Below, piece by piece: positions 17,566 through 25,355 of a stretch of 64,000 nt of DNA. Where the stretch lies: assembly GCA_942492965.1 (NCBI GenBank), contig OW818656.1, positions 2,108,001 through 2,172,000 on the forward strand. Reading direction: 5' to 3'. This stretch comes from Sphingosinicella sp942492965 (lineage in GTDB: Bacteria > Pseudomonadota > Alphaproteobacteria > Sphingomonadales > Sphingomonadaceae). The notes beneath the pieces were generated by a model. The model saw nothing but the letters and a program-made list of their open reading frames with translations, made no database searches and was not told where the DNA came from. The first letter of the stretch is position 1. Every line of letters begins with the position of its first letter. The translations under genes were made by a program, and so were the position numbers.

Positions 17566-18330
17566 TCAGGTGGAGAGAAAGCGTCGCGTATCGCCTTCAA
17601 GCACCATCGCGGTGAGACGGCCGGTCGCGTAGGCGCCGGTGTCGATGCCGGTGCGATTCGCCTGCGCATCGACATCGCGCGTGATCGAATGACCGTGGAC
17701 GACGTGGAAGCCGTGGTCGCCCCTGTGTTCGAGGAACGCCTCGCGAATCCAGATGAGGTCGCGCTGGCGCTGTTCTTCCACGGGCACGCCGGGGCGGATG
17801 CCGGCATGAACGAACAGATAGTCGCCTTCGCGGCGCATGAGTTCGAACGATTCGAGGAGTTCAACGTGCGTGCGCGGCATCACCTCGCGGAGCGCGCCGA
17901 GCGCGGCGGCCTCGTCGTCGCCGAAGGCGAGTGCGGCGGGGAGGCCGTAGCTCGCCAGCGTTTCGCGCCCGCCGTGCTTCAGCCAGCTGGGATAAAGCGA
18001 TTCGTCCTCGCGGGTGCGACCGCTCACAAGGTGAGCGAGAATCGATTCGTGGTTGCCCTTGAGCAGCGTCCAGCGCTGGTCGTGTGGTGGCCCCTCGGCG
18101 AGTCGGTCGAGCACTGCGGCGGACGCATTGCCGCGATCCACATAGTCGCCGAGAAAGATGATTTCCGAGTCGCCGCTCCAGCCTTCAAGATCGGCGTCGA
18201 TCTGGCCGAGCAGCGTGTCCAGAAGGTCGCGGCGGCCGTGAATGTCGCCGATCGCGTAGAGGCGCAGGCCCTCCGGCAGGCGGTCGGTGCGTTTCGGGCG
18301 GGATCGGAAGCGGGAGAGCATGGCGCCCAT
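17566..18330 (-). CDS. Metallophosphoesterase (serine/threonine phosphatase-like)
   Basis: A 254-residue calcineurin-like phosphoesterase resembling lambda/PrpA phosphatases. All five metal-site blocks are present: GDIHG, GDYVDRG, GNHE, VHAG near FVHAGIRPG, and VHGHS. Such enzymes dephosphorylate proteins or act on dinucleotides. Several in-frame ATGs precede the domain (18330, 18321 and others further upstream) and none has a strong ribosome binding site, so the start is uncertain by up to 28 residues. Confidence 0.88.
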   Translation of the reverse strand: MGAMLSRFRSRPKRTDRLPEGLRLYAIGDIHGRRDLLDTLLGQIDADLEGWSGDSEIIFLGDYVDRGNASAAVLDRLAEGPPHDQRWTLLKGNHESILAHLVSGRTREDESLYPSWLKHGGRETLASYGLPAALAFGDDEAAALGALREVMPRTHVELLESFELMRREGDYLFVHAGIRPGVPVEEQRQRDLIWIREAFLEHRGDHGFHVVHGHSITRDVDAQANRTGIDTGAYATGRLTAMVLEGDTRRFLST

Positions 18331-18440
18331 GTAATGCACGCGGCGCGCCGGGCAAGCCGGAAGCCTTGACTTCATGCGGTTTGCCCCGTAGGGACGCGCG
18401 CTCTTGAACAGCACCAGAATCAGTTTCGCAGGCGGAAAAC

Positions 18441-18566
18441 ATGAAGATCCGGAACAGCCTCAAGTCCCTGAAGGGACGTCATCGCGATTGCCGCGTCATC
18501 CGCCGCCGCGGCCGCACCTATGTGATCAACAAGACGAATCGCCGCTTCAAGGCGCGTCAGGGCTAA
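18441..18566 (+). CDS. rpmJ: 50S ribosomal protein L36
   Basis: A 41-residue, very basic protein (MKIRNSLKSLKGRHRDC at the start, RRFKARQG at the end) that binds 23S rRNA in the large subunit. It lacks the four zinc ligands (CxxC...CxxxxH) and keeps only one Cys, so it is the zinc-independent form that is usual in alphaproteobacteria. GGCGGAAA lies just upstream of the ATG. The HAD hydrolase frame follows directly. Confidence 0.95.
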   Translation: MKIRNSLKSLKGRHRDCRVIRRRGRTYVINKTNRRFKARQG

Positions 18567-18574
18567 TTCTTCCG

Positions 18575-19195
18575 CTGCTGGCCGAAGCTTCGATCGACGC
18601 CGTCATCTTCGATGTCGGCGGCGTTCTTTATCACTGGCACCCGCGCTACCTTTACGAAAAGCTGATCCCGGACCGGGACCGGCTCGAATGGTTCTGCGCC
18701 AACGTCGTGACGCCGGAATGGCATTTCCAGCACGATGCCGGGCGGCCCGCCGCCGAAACTACCGCCGAACTGGCCGCGGTTTTCCCGGAAGAACGCGACC
18801 TCATCGAGGCCTATGTGCCGCGCTGGCTGGAAACACTGCCGGGGCCCGTGGACGGCATGATCGAACTGGTGCACACGCTCGCCGACCAGGGCGTGCCGCT
18901 TTACGGCATCACCAACTTCTCGCACGAGTTCTGGCCGCGATTCGCTTCAACCGAGCCTGCGTTCGCGCGTTTCCGCGACATCATCGTGTCGGGCGAGGAG
19001 CGGATGGTGAAGCCGGATCCCGCCATTTTCGCGCTGGCGAAGCGCCGCTTTCCGGTAGACCCGGCGCGCGCGCTGTTCATTGACGATCGCGACGACAATA
19101 TCGCCGCCGCGGAAGCGGCAGGCTATCGCGGTCACGTGTTTACCAGTGCGGACCGGGCGAGGGCGGCGCTCACTGCGCTCGGGCTTTCGCTCTGA
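18575..19195 (+). CDS. HAD family hydrolase
   Basis: A haloacid dehalogenase-like phosphatase of about 206 residues. Motif I is FDVGGVLYHWHP (nucleophile Asp, with GG in place of the usual second Asp position), motif II is ITNFSHE, motif III KPDPAIF, motif IV FIDDRDDN. The closest look is the epoxide hydrolase N-terminal/glucose-1-phosphatase subgroup. No ATG, GTG or TTG lies between the rpmJ stop and the first conserved residues; CTG at 18575 or 18578 is the best start, 12-15 bases after AGGG, and is a guess. Rare-start use, coupling to rpmJ translation or a missed base could explain this. Confidence 0.85.
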   Translation: MLAEASIDAVIFDVGGVLYHWHPRYLYEKLIPDRDRLEWFCANVVTPEWHFQHDAGRPAAETTAELAAVFPEERDLIEAYVPRWLETLPGPVDGMIELVHTLADQGVPLYGITNFSHEFWPRFASTEPAFARFRDIIVSGEERMVKPDPAIFALAKRRFPVDPARALFIDDRDDNIAAAEAAGYRGHVFTSADRARAALTALGLSL

Positions 19196-19311
19196 GACTG
19201 GCAAGGCGGCGCGGCGATCGCGGGTGCGGAAAACAGGATCGGCGTCGCGAACAGCGCAAGTCCTGCTGATCCCGCGCCAAGCAGCAGCAAGTCGCCGTGA
19301 AGTTTACGCAT
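19132..19311 (-). CDS. Small exported peptide candidate (59 aa)
   Basis: An open frame begins MRKLHGDLLLLGAG, runs through a hydrophobic stretch and reaches an A-x-A-type cleavage site (APAIAAPP at about residues 29-36). AGGA lies about 10 bp upstream of the ATG. The last 64 bases overlap the 3' end of the HAD gene on the other strand. No family is recognised. The signal-peptide look and the ribosome binding site argue for coding; the overlap and short length argue against. Confidence 0.4.
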   Translation of the reverse strand: MRKLHGDLLLLGAGSAGLALFATPILFSAPAIAAPPCQSQSESPSAVSAALARSALVNT

Positions 19312-19448
19312 GATGAAATATCCTGGAATCGTGCCTGATGATGCACGGCTACAGGGCGGCCGTCATATAAGCGTCAAAATGGAAGCGACGGGGGCGAAAC
19401 AATTCTGTCCGCGTGTTTTCACGCGTCCGGCAATTGATTTGCAGCGGC

Positions 19449-20894
19449 TTATTTTCGGCCCTTCAGTTCATCGCCGGTAAGCCGCGCGATGTGTAGCACG
19501 TTCGTCGAGCCCGGCGTGCCGAAGGGAACCCCGGCCATAATGATGATGCGGTCGCCGCCGCTCGCGACGCCGGCGCGCAGCGCCATGCGCTTGGCCTTGT
19601 TCACCATCTCCTCGAAGTCGTTCACATCGCGCGTATGAACTGCATGGACGCCCCAGAGCAGGCCGAGCTGGCGCGCGGTCGCGAGTTTCGGCGTCAGCAC
19701 CAGGAGCGGCACGTTGATCCGCTCGCGGCTGGCGCGCCGTGCCGTGGAGCCGGAGGTGGTGAAGCAGCACACCGCGCGCGCCGATATGGTTCCGGCGATC
19801 TGCCCCGCCGCGCCCGAGAGCGCGTCGGCGGTCGTTGGTTCGAGCAGCGTTTCGGTGAAATGCACGCGCCGGGCGTGTTCGGGATCGGTTTCGACCGCGC
19901 TCGCGATCGCGTCCATCATCCGCACGGCTTCGACCGGCCACGCGCCCGCCGCCGATTCGGCGGAGAGCATGACGGCATCGGCGCCGTCGTAAACGGCATT
20001 GGCAACGTCGCTCACCTCCGCACGCGTCGGCGTGGGCGAGGTGATCATCGATTCGAGCATCTGCGTGGCGACCACCACCGGACGCCCCGCCTTGCGCGCG
20101 GCCTGCACGATGCGCTTCTGCGCCATCGGCACCGCCTCGGGCGGCATTTCGACGCCGAGGTCGCCGCGCGCGACCATCACGGCGTCGGCGATTTCCAGAA
20201 TTTCGGTCAGGCGGTCGAGCGCCTGCGGCTTTTCGATCTTCGCAAGAAGCTGCGCCCGCCCGCCAATGAGCGTCCGCGCCTCAGCAACGTCCTCGGGGCG
20301 CTGCACAAAGCTGAGTGCGATCCAGTCGACGCCCGCGTCGAGCGCGAAATCGAGGTCGCGGCGATCCTTCTCCGTCAGCGCGGCGAGCGGCACCACCGCG
20401 TCGGGGACGTTGAGGCCCTTGTTGGACGACAGGCGCCCGCCCACCATGACCTCGGTTTCGATTCCATCCGGGCTCACCGCGAGGACGCGCAGCGCCACCT
20501 TGCCGTCGTCGATGAGCAGCCGGTGGCCTGGCTCGGTGGCGCCGAAGATTTCGGGATGCGGCAGGAAGGCGCGCGCGGTGTTGCCCGGCGTATCGTTCCG
20601 GTCGAGCGTGAAGCGCTGGCCGTTCTTCAGTTCCACGGGGGCGTCGAAGCGGCCGATGCGGATCTTCGGACCCTGCAGATCGGCAAGGATCGTCATGGGG
20701 CGCGCGGTTTCGCGTTCGAGCGCGCGGATATGGCCGACGACCTCGGTATGGCCCTCGTGCGCGCCGTGGCTCATGTTGAGCCGGAACGCGTCCGCTCCGG
20801 CGAGATACAGCGCGCGGATCTGCTCATAGCTGCTTGATGCAGGCCCGAGTGTTGCAAGAATGCGGACCTTGCGGCGGCGCGGCTCTATCTTCAT
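19449..20894 (-). CDS. pyk: Pyruvate kinase
   Basis: A 481-residue glycolytic enzyme that makes pyruvate and ATP from phosphoenolpyruvate and ADP. The N-terminal barrel has TLGPASSS, RLNMSHG, ADLQGPKIR, the catalytic lysine signature LLAKIEKPQAL, MVARGDLGVE and ATQMLESM; residues 350-481 are the C-terminal regulatory domain with SGSTAR near the effector-binding region. Length is typical (about 480). It is divergent from the DUF1244 gene with a 75-bp gap. Confidence 0.96.
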   Translation of the reverse strand: MKIEPRRRKVRILATLGPASSSYEQIRALYLAGADAFRLNMSHGAHEGHTEVVGHIRALERETARPMTILADLQGPKIRIGRFDAPVELKNGQRFTLDRNDTPGNTARAFLPHPEIFGATEPGHRLLIDDGKVALRVLAVSPDGIETEVMVGGRLSSNKGLNVPDAVVPLAALTEKDRRDLDFALDAGVDWIALSFVQRPEDVAEARTLIGGRAQLLAKIEKPQALDRLTEILEIADAVMVARGDLGVEMPPEAVPMAQKRIVQAARKAGRPVVVATQMLESMITSPTPTRAEVSDVANAVYDGADAVMLSAESAAGAWPVEAVRMMDAIASAVETDPEHARRVHFTETLLEPTTADALSGAAGQIAGTISARAVCCFTTSGSTARRASRERINVPLLVLTPKLATARQLGLLWGVHAVHTRDVNDFEEMVNKAKRMALRAGVASGGDRIIIMAGVPFGTPGSTNVLHIARLTGDELKGRK

Positions 20895-20969
20895 GTGACC
20901 CCTTCGCAGTGCTTGCGCGCGGATACCCCTAGATGGTTACGCTTGTGGGTGCAAAGACAGGAGATGGTG

Positions 20970-21278
20970 ATGGCGATCGAAGACAGCGTGCGGACCGAAA
21001 TGGAAGCGGCGGCGTTCCGGACGCTCGTCGCGCACCTCCGGCACCGCACCGATGTGCAGAACGTCGATCTGATGGGTGTCGGCGGTTTCTGCCGCAACTG
21101 CCTCGGCGACTGGCTGCGCGAGGCGGGCGCGGCGCGCGGCGTGACGCTCGGCAAGGACGAAGCGCGCGCGCTCGTCTATGGAATGGACCCGGCGGACTGG
21201 AAGGCGAAGCACCAGACGGAGGCGAGCCCGGAGCAGATGCGCCGCATGGACGAAAGCGTCGCGAAGAACGCGCACTGA
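20970..21278 (+). CDS. DUF1244 domain protein
   Basis: A 102-residue cytosolic protein whose whole length is the DUF1244 domain. The hallmark is NVDLMGVGGFCRNCLGDW with a C-x-x-C pair (about residues 29-46), then VYGMDPADWKAKHQ. A metal- or RNA-binding function has been suggested for such CxxC proteins but is not established. The ATG at 20970 is preferred over the one at 20964 because AGGAG then sits 6 bp upstream. gapR follows 72 bp downstream. Confidence 0.9.
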   Translation: MAIEDSVRTEMEAAAFRTLVAHLRHRTDVQNVDLMGVGGFCRNCLGDWLREAGAARGVTLGKDEARALVYGMDPADWKAKHQTEASPEQMRRMDESVAKNAH

Positions 21279-21350
21279 CCCGCCTTGCGGAGTTGGAGCG
21301 GGCGACTTACGAACCCCGACCGATTTCTTCATCCATGATTCGAGGCAGGC

Positions 21351-21593
21351 ATGACCGACAACGTATCCGTCGAACAACTCCGTCTTTTCATCGAGCGCAT
21401 CGAGCGGCTCGAGGAAGAGAAGAAGGGCATCGCCGACGACATCAAGGATGTCTACCTCGAAGCGAAGAGCCAGGGCTTCGACCCCAAGACGATGAAAACC
21501 ATCGTGCGCCTGCGCAAGATGGACAAGAACGCGCGCCAGGAAATGGAAGCGCTGCTCGATACCTACAAGGCGGCGCTCGGCCTCGAAGAGTGA
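21351..21593 (+). CDS. gapR: GapR family DNA-binding protein (DUF2312)
   Basis: An 80-residue alphaproteobacterial nucleoid-associated protein. In Caulobacter GapR encircles overtwisted AT-rich DNA and helps replication. Residues 1-50 form a coiled coil (VEQLRLFIERIERLEEEKK), followed by the conserved EAKSQGFDPKTMKTIVRLRK and a C-terminal DTYKAALGL helix. Length and pattern match the family. A sigma-54-type regulatory region starts just after the stop codon. Confidence 0.93.
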   Translation: MTDNVSVEQLRLFIERIERLEEEKKGIADDIKDVYLEAKSQGFDPKTMKTIVRLRKMDKNARQEMEALLDTYKAALGLEE

Positions 21594-21599
21594 CGCACG

Positions 21600-21616
21600 C
21601 GTCCCATCGCGGGACG
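21600..21616. promoter_or_regulatory. Enhancer-like palindrome 1 (GTCCC-N5-GGGAC)
   Basis: CGTCCC-ATC-GCGGGACG, containing GTCCC-N5-GGGAC at 21601-21615, centred about 94 bp upstream of the -24 element. An identical half-site pattern recurs 31 bp downstream, three helical turns away. This spacing suits a bacterial enhancer-binding protein. Confidence 0.7.
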
Positions 21617-21631
21617 CGCGATGTACGGACT

Positions 21632-21646
21632 GTCCCGTTCCGGGAC
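21632..21646. promoter_or_regulatory. Enhancer-like palindrome 2 (GTCCC-N5-GGGAC)
   Basis: GTCCC-GTTCC-GGGAC, the second copy of the palindrome, centred about 63 bp upstream of the -24 element. The two copies share both half-sites exactly and differ only in the 5-base spacer. Confidence 0.7.
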
Positions 21647-21682
21647 GGAAAGCCGACAGCGCAAATTGGCCGATCTCAATAA

Positions 21683-21695
21683 AATCAATATGTTG
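21683..21695. promoter_or_regulatory. Consensus IHF site
   Basis: AATCAATATGTTG matches WATCAANNNNTTR at every defined position, with an A-rich flank. It lies between the two palindromes and the -24/-12 promoter, where IHF typically bends DNA to bring an enhancer protein to sigma-54 polymerase. Confidence 0.65.
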
Positions 21696-21700
21696 AGTTC

Positions 21701-21716
21701 TGGCACGGCGCTTGCT
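21701..21716 (+). promoter_or_regulatory. rpoN site: Sigma-54 (RpoN) promoter
   Basis: TGGCACGGCGCTTGCT matches the -24/-12 consensus TGGCAC-N5-TTGCW at every position. The expected transcription start is about 12 bases beyond the GC of TTGC, near 21727. No protein gene starts nearby; coxS begins at 21905 beyond a terminator. Confidence 0.85.
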
Positions 21717-21726
21717 GTTGTCTGGA

Positions 21727-21856
21727 CAGCCGCCGGCGCCACGGCCCCGGCAAAGGCGGCGACCCAACCTGGCGGTGGTCAATGACCCCGATTGCCTCCA
21801 GGCGAAAACCCTGAGTTGAGCGGCGATACCACGGCCCCGGTATCGCCGCTTTTCTC
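21727..21856 (+). ncRNA. Predicted sigma-54-dependent small RNA (about 130 nt)
   Basis: Bounded by the predicted sigma-54 start and a strong terminator. Hairpin 1 pairs GCCGCC (21729-21734) with GGCGGC (21755-21760). A middle hairpin pairs CCTGG (from 21768) with CCAGG (to 21802) and holds the inner pair GGTCA/TGACC. The third is the terminator. The 12-mer CCACGGCCCCGG occurs twice, in hairpin 1 (21739-21750) and in the terminator (21829-21840), so ACGGCCCC is exposed in two loops. C-rich loops of this type can pair with Shine-Dalgarno sequences. No credible open frame is present. Vibrio Qrr, GlmY/GlmZ and CrcZ are known sigma-54-dependent small RNAs, but no sequence relation to them is seen. 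Confidence 0.65.
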
Positions 21857-21860
21857 GTTT
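21819..21860 (+). terminator. Rho-independent terminator of the predicted small RNA
   Basis: A perfect 12-bp stem (21819-21830 with 21839-21850), loop ACGGCCCC, then TTTCTCGTTT. It separates the sigma-54 unit from coxS 45 bp downstream. Confidence 0.9.
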
Positions 21861-21904
21861 CAGGCGGCTTGGCGCATCGCATCCGCGCCGATACTATCCC
21901 GCCC

Positions 21905-22362
<458 letters not shown>

Positions 22363-22366
<4 letters not shown>

Positions 22367-23124
22367 CGGGCTATCACCGGCCTTCGAGCCTTGCCGAAGC
22401 CGCCTCGCTCCTCGCGGGCGGCGGCGATGTCGCCTGTCTGGCGGGCGGACACACGCTGATTCCGGCGATGAAATCGCGGCTGCGCGCGCCCGATGCGCTG
22501 GTCGATCTCGCGCACGTGCCCGGTCTTTCGGGCATAGCGCGCGAAGGCGACCGGGTGTGGATCGGGGCGATGACGCGCCATGCAGACGTCGCGAAGGCCG
22601 CGCCGATCTCGGCGCTGGCGCGGCTCGCGGGCGGCATCGGCGATCCGCAGGTGCGGGAGCGCGGCACCCTCGGCGGCAGCGTCGCGAACAACGATCCGTC
22701 GGCGGACTATCCGGCAGCAGTGCTGGCGCTGGATGCCGTCATTGAAACGAACCGTGGCACGCACGCGGCGGACGATTTCTTCCTCGGCATGTTCGCAACC
22801 GCGCTCGAAGACGCCGAGATCATCACGCGCATCGGCTTCCGTGTGCCGCAGGCGGCGGCCTATGCGAAGTTCGCGCACCCGGCCTCGCGCTATGCGCTCG
22901 TTGGCGTCTTCGTGGCCCGGTTTTCGGAGGGAACGCGCGTCGCCGTCACCGGCGCAGGGCCGGCCGTGTTTCGCTGGACGGACGCGGAAGCCGCGATCGA
23001 CACGGGCGGCGCGCTTCCGGTGCTTCCGGCGGACGATCTCAATTCCGACATCCATGCCGGCGCCGAATATCGCGCACATCTCGCCGGCGTAATGCTGCGC
23101 CGCGCACTGGGAGACATGGCATGA
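22363..23124 (+). CDS. FAD-binding subunit (CoxM-like) of a molybdenum hydroxylase
   Basis: A 253-residue FAD-binding protein of the CO dehydrogenase medium-subunit type. The FAD motifs are visible as LAGGHTLIPAMK (AGGHSL type) near residue 25 and TLGGSVANNDPSADYP near residue 105. Start is GTG, overlapping the stop of the 2Fe-2S subunit gene; its own stop overlaps the start of the YbjQ-like gene. The three genes are therefore coupled. Without a neighbouring CoxL the physiological partner must be encoded elsewhere, or be absent. Confidence 0.9.
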
Positions 23125-23441
23125 TCCTTTCCACCACCCCCACCATCGAAGGCCGCCCGGCGACGAAGTATCACGGCGTCGTCACCGGCGAGGCGATCCT
23201 TGGCGCGAACATCTTCCGCGACCTCTTTGCGGGCATCCGCGACATCGTCGGCGGGCGCGCGGGTTCGTATGAAACCGTGTTGCGCGAGGCGCGGCAGCAG
23301 GCGCTCGATGAACTGGCGGCGGAGGCGCAGCGGCTCGGTGCGAACGCGGTCGTCGGCATCGATCTGGACTACGAAGTGCTGGGGCAGGGCGGATCCATGC
23401 TGATGGTTTCGGCGTCGGGAACGGCGGTCACCGTTTCCTGA
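23121..23441 (+). CDS. YbjQ family (UPF0145) protein
   Basis: A 106-residue protein made up of the YbjQ/heavy-metal-binding-like domain, which forms pentamers in solved structures. Conserved blocks: TTPTIEGRPATKYHGVVTGE, IRDIVGGRAGSYE, ALDELAAEAQRLGANAVVGID. Its start (ATGA) overlaps the stop of the CoxM-like gene, and the length is usual (about 105). Function is unsettled. Coupling to the molybdenum hydroxylase subunits is a local feature that may hint at a shared redox or assembly role. Confidence 0.9.
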   Translation: MILSTTPTIEGRPATKYHGVVTGEAILGANIFRDLFAGIRDIVGGRAGSYETVLREARQQALDELAAEAQRLGANAVVGIDLDYEVLGQGGSMLMVSASGTAVTVS

Positions 23442-23512
23442 ACATTGCCAGTAGCGCCCTCGCTCGCGTAAAGACCCGGCCACATCTCCAGAAACCGGCA
23501 CGAACGAGTCCC

Positions 23513-24256
23513 ATGGCAGGCCATTCCAAATTCAAGAACATCATGCACCGCAAGGGCGCGCAGGACAAAAAGCGCTCGGCGATGTTTTCCAAGCTCTCCC
23601 GCGAAATCACCGTCGCGGCCAAGATGGGCACGCCCGATCCGGACATGAACCCGCGTCTGCGCGCCGCGGTGATGGCGGCGAAGGCGCAGTCGATGCCCAA
23701 GGACAACATCCAGCGCGCGATCGACAAGGCGAGCGGCGGTGATGTCGAGAACTATGAAGAGATTCGCTACGAGGGCTTCGGCCCCGGCGGCGTGTCGCTG
23801 ATCGTCGAGGCGCTCACCGACAACCGCAACCGCACGGCGACGAACGTGCGCACGATCTTCTCGAAGAACGGCGGCAATCTTGGCGCGTCGGGATCGGTGA
23901 GCCACGGTTTCGACCGCATGGGTCTTATCGAATATGCGGTGAAGGCGGGAAGCGCCGACAAGGTGTTCGAAGCGGCGCTGGAAGCGGGCGCGGAGGACGT
24001 GCAATCGAGCGAGGACGGCCACGAGGTCTGGACCGCGCAGGATGCGCTGCACGAAGTGACGAAAGCGCTCGAAGCCGTGCTCGGCGAGCCGGAAGCCGCG
24101 AAGCTCGCGTGGCGGCCGCAGACGATGGTGTCGGTGGCCGAAGGCGATGCGGGATCGCTCCTCAAGCTGATCGACGCGCTCGACGACGACGACGACGTGC
24201 AGACCGTGTCGGGAAATTACGAAGTGCCGGATGACGTGATGGAGAAACTCGGCTGA
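23513..24256 (+). CDS. yebC: YebC/PmpR family protein
   Basis: A 247-residue three-domain protein (MAGHSKFKNIMHRKGAQDKKR at its N terminus, with SLPEGYGP-type core GFGPGGVSLIVEALTDNRNRT). Family members bind DNA as regulators and, in recent work, relieve ribosome stalling at proline-rich stretches (YebC as translation factor). Length matches (about 245). It leads the ruvCAB genes, a common bacterial order, and its stop overlaps the ruvC start. Confidence 0.95.
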   Translation: MAGHSKFKNIMHRKGAQDKKRSAMFSKLSREITVAAKMGTPDPDMNPRLRAAVMAAKAQSMPKDNIQRAIDKASGGDVENYEEIRYEGFGPGGVSLIVEALTDNRNRTATNVRTIFSKNGGNLGASGSVSHGFDRMGLIEYAVKAGSADKVFEAALEAGAEDVQSSEDGHEVWTAQDALHEVTKALEAVLGEPEAAKLAWRPQTMVSVAEGDAGSLLKLIDALDDDDDVQTVSGNYEVPDDVMEKLG

Positions 24257-24750
24257 TCATTCTCGGCGTCGATCCGGGGCTGAACGCCACTGGCTGGGGG
24301 GTGATCCGGGCCGAGGGCAACCGCATCTCGCACATCGCGCACGGGACGCTGCGCATCCCGGCGGACATGCCGATGGCTGCGCGGCTTTCGGCGCTTTACA
24401 CGGGGCTTGCGGGCGTCGTCGCGGAAAGTGGCGCGGAGACGGCTGCTGCCGAAGAGGTGTTCGTCAACAAGAACCCGCAATCGACGCTGAAGCTCGGGCA
24501 GGCGCGCGGCGCCGCGCTGGCGGCGCTGGCGGGGTCGGGGCTGGAGGTCGCGGAGTATGCCACGCGGCTCGTGAAGAAGGCGCTGGTCGGTACGGGCGCT
24601 GCGGAGAAGGATCAGGTGCGCGCAATGGTCGAGCGGCTGATGCCCGGCATCAGGATCAGCAGCGCCGACGCCAGCGACGCGCTTGCTGTCGCCATCTGCC
24701 ACGCGCATCATCGGGCGAGCGCGCGGGCGCTGGGGGGATATGTACGATGA
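24253..24750 (+). CDS. ruvC: Holliday junction endonuclease RuvC (CTG start)
   Basis: A 165-residue resolvase that cuts Holliday junctions in the RuvABC pathway. Catalytic acids are in LGVDPG (first Asp), AEEVF (Glu) and DASDALAVAICHAHH (last Asp and His). The N-terminal IILGVDPG is encoded upstream of the only ATG/GTG-type codons available, GTG at 24301 being past the catalytic Asp; the start must therefore be CTG at 24253, which overlaps the yebC stop (CTGA). The ruvA start overlaps its stop by 4 bp. Confidence 0.92.
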   Translation: MIILGVDPGLNATGWGVIRAEGNRISHIAHGTLRIPADMPMAARLSALYTGLAGVVAESGAETAAAEEVFVNKNPQSTLKLGQARGAALAALAGSGLEVAEYATRLVKKALVGTGAAEKDQVRAMVERLMPGIRISSADASDALAVAICHAHHRASARALGGYVR

Positions 24751-25355
24751 TCGCGAAGCTGAAGGGCCTGCTCGACACATCGAGCGCAGACGCTGCGATC
24801 ATCGATGTGAACGGGGTCGGGTATCTTGTCTCGGCATCGACCAAGACGCTTGCATCGCTTGGCGGCGCGGGCACGCCGGTGACGCTGCATATCGAGACGC
24901 ACGTGCGCGAGGACGCGATCCAGCTGTTCGGCTTTGTCACCGAACGCGAGCGCGACTGGTTTCGGCTGCTGCAGACGGTGCAGGGCGTCGGCGCGAAGGT
25001 GGCGCTGGCGATCCTGTCGGTGCTGACCCCCGATGAAATCCACGCCGCCATCGCCAATCGCGACAAGACCATCGTGGGCCGCGCGAGCGGCGTGGGGCCG
25101 AAGCTCGCCGAACGCATCGTCAACGAACTGAAGGACAAGGCAGGCGGCATCGCAGGCGCGGCGATTCCGATCGGCGGCTTTGCGCCCGCTCCGCCCGCAG
25201 GCGGGCTAGCGTCGGATGCGCTCTCGGCGCTCGCCAACCTCGGCTACAAGCCCGCCGAGGCGAACCGGGTGGTGAGCGCGGCTATCGAGGAAGCCGGGCC
25301 GGACGCGGATGTTGGGACTGTGGTGCGGCTCGCGCTCAAGAAAGCGGCGCGTTGA
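24747..25355 (+). CDS. ruvA: Holliday junction branch migration protein RuvA
   Basis: A 202-residue protein that tetramerises on Holliday junctions and loads RuvB. The OB-fold domain (1-62) is followed by the helix-hairpin-helix region (LLQTVQGVGAKVALAILSVL and VGRASGVGPKLAERIVNELK) and, after a Pro/Ala linker, the C-terminal RuvB-contacting domain (ALANLGYKPAEANR). Length is typical. Start overlaps ruvC; the stop overlaps the AT-rich gene by one base (TGATG). Confidence 0.96.
   Translation: MIAKLKGLLDTSSADAAIIDVNGVGYLVSASTKTLASLGGAGTPVTLHIETHVREDAIQLFGFVTERERDWFRLLQTVQGVGAKVALAILSVLTPDEIHAAIANRDKTIVGRASGVGPKLAERIVNELKDKAGGIAGAAIPIGGFAPAPPAGGLASDALSALANLGYKPAEANRVVSAAIEEAGPDADVGTVVRLALKKAAR

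Noticed and set aside
15846..17864. A 672-residue minus-strand frame covering galE
   Set aside because: Only its C-terminal 197 residues form a real lipoprotein with signal peptide; the rest is the shadow of galE.
18404..18574. ATG at 18404 as start of the HAD hydrolase
   Set aside because: The extension would overlap the whole rpmJ gene out of frame and has no HAD-like sequence.
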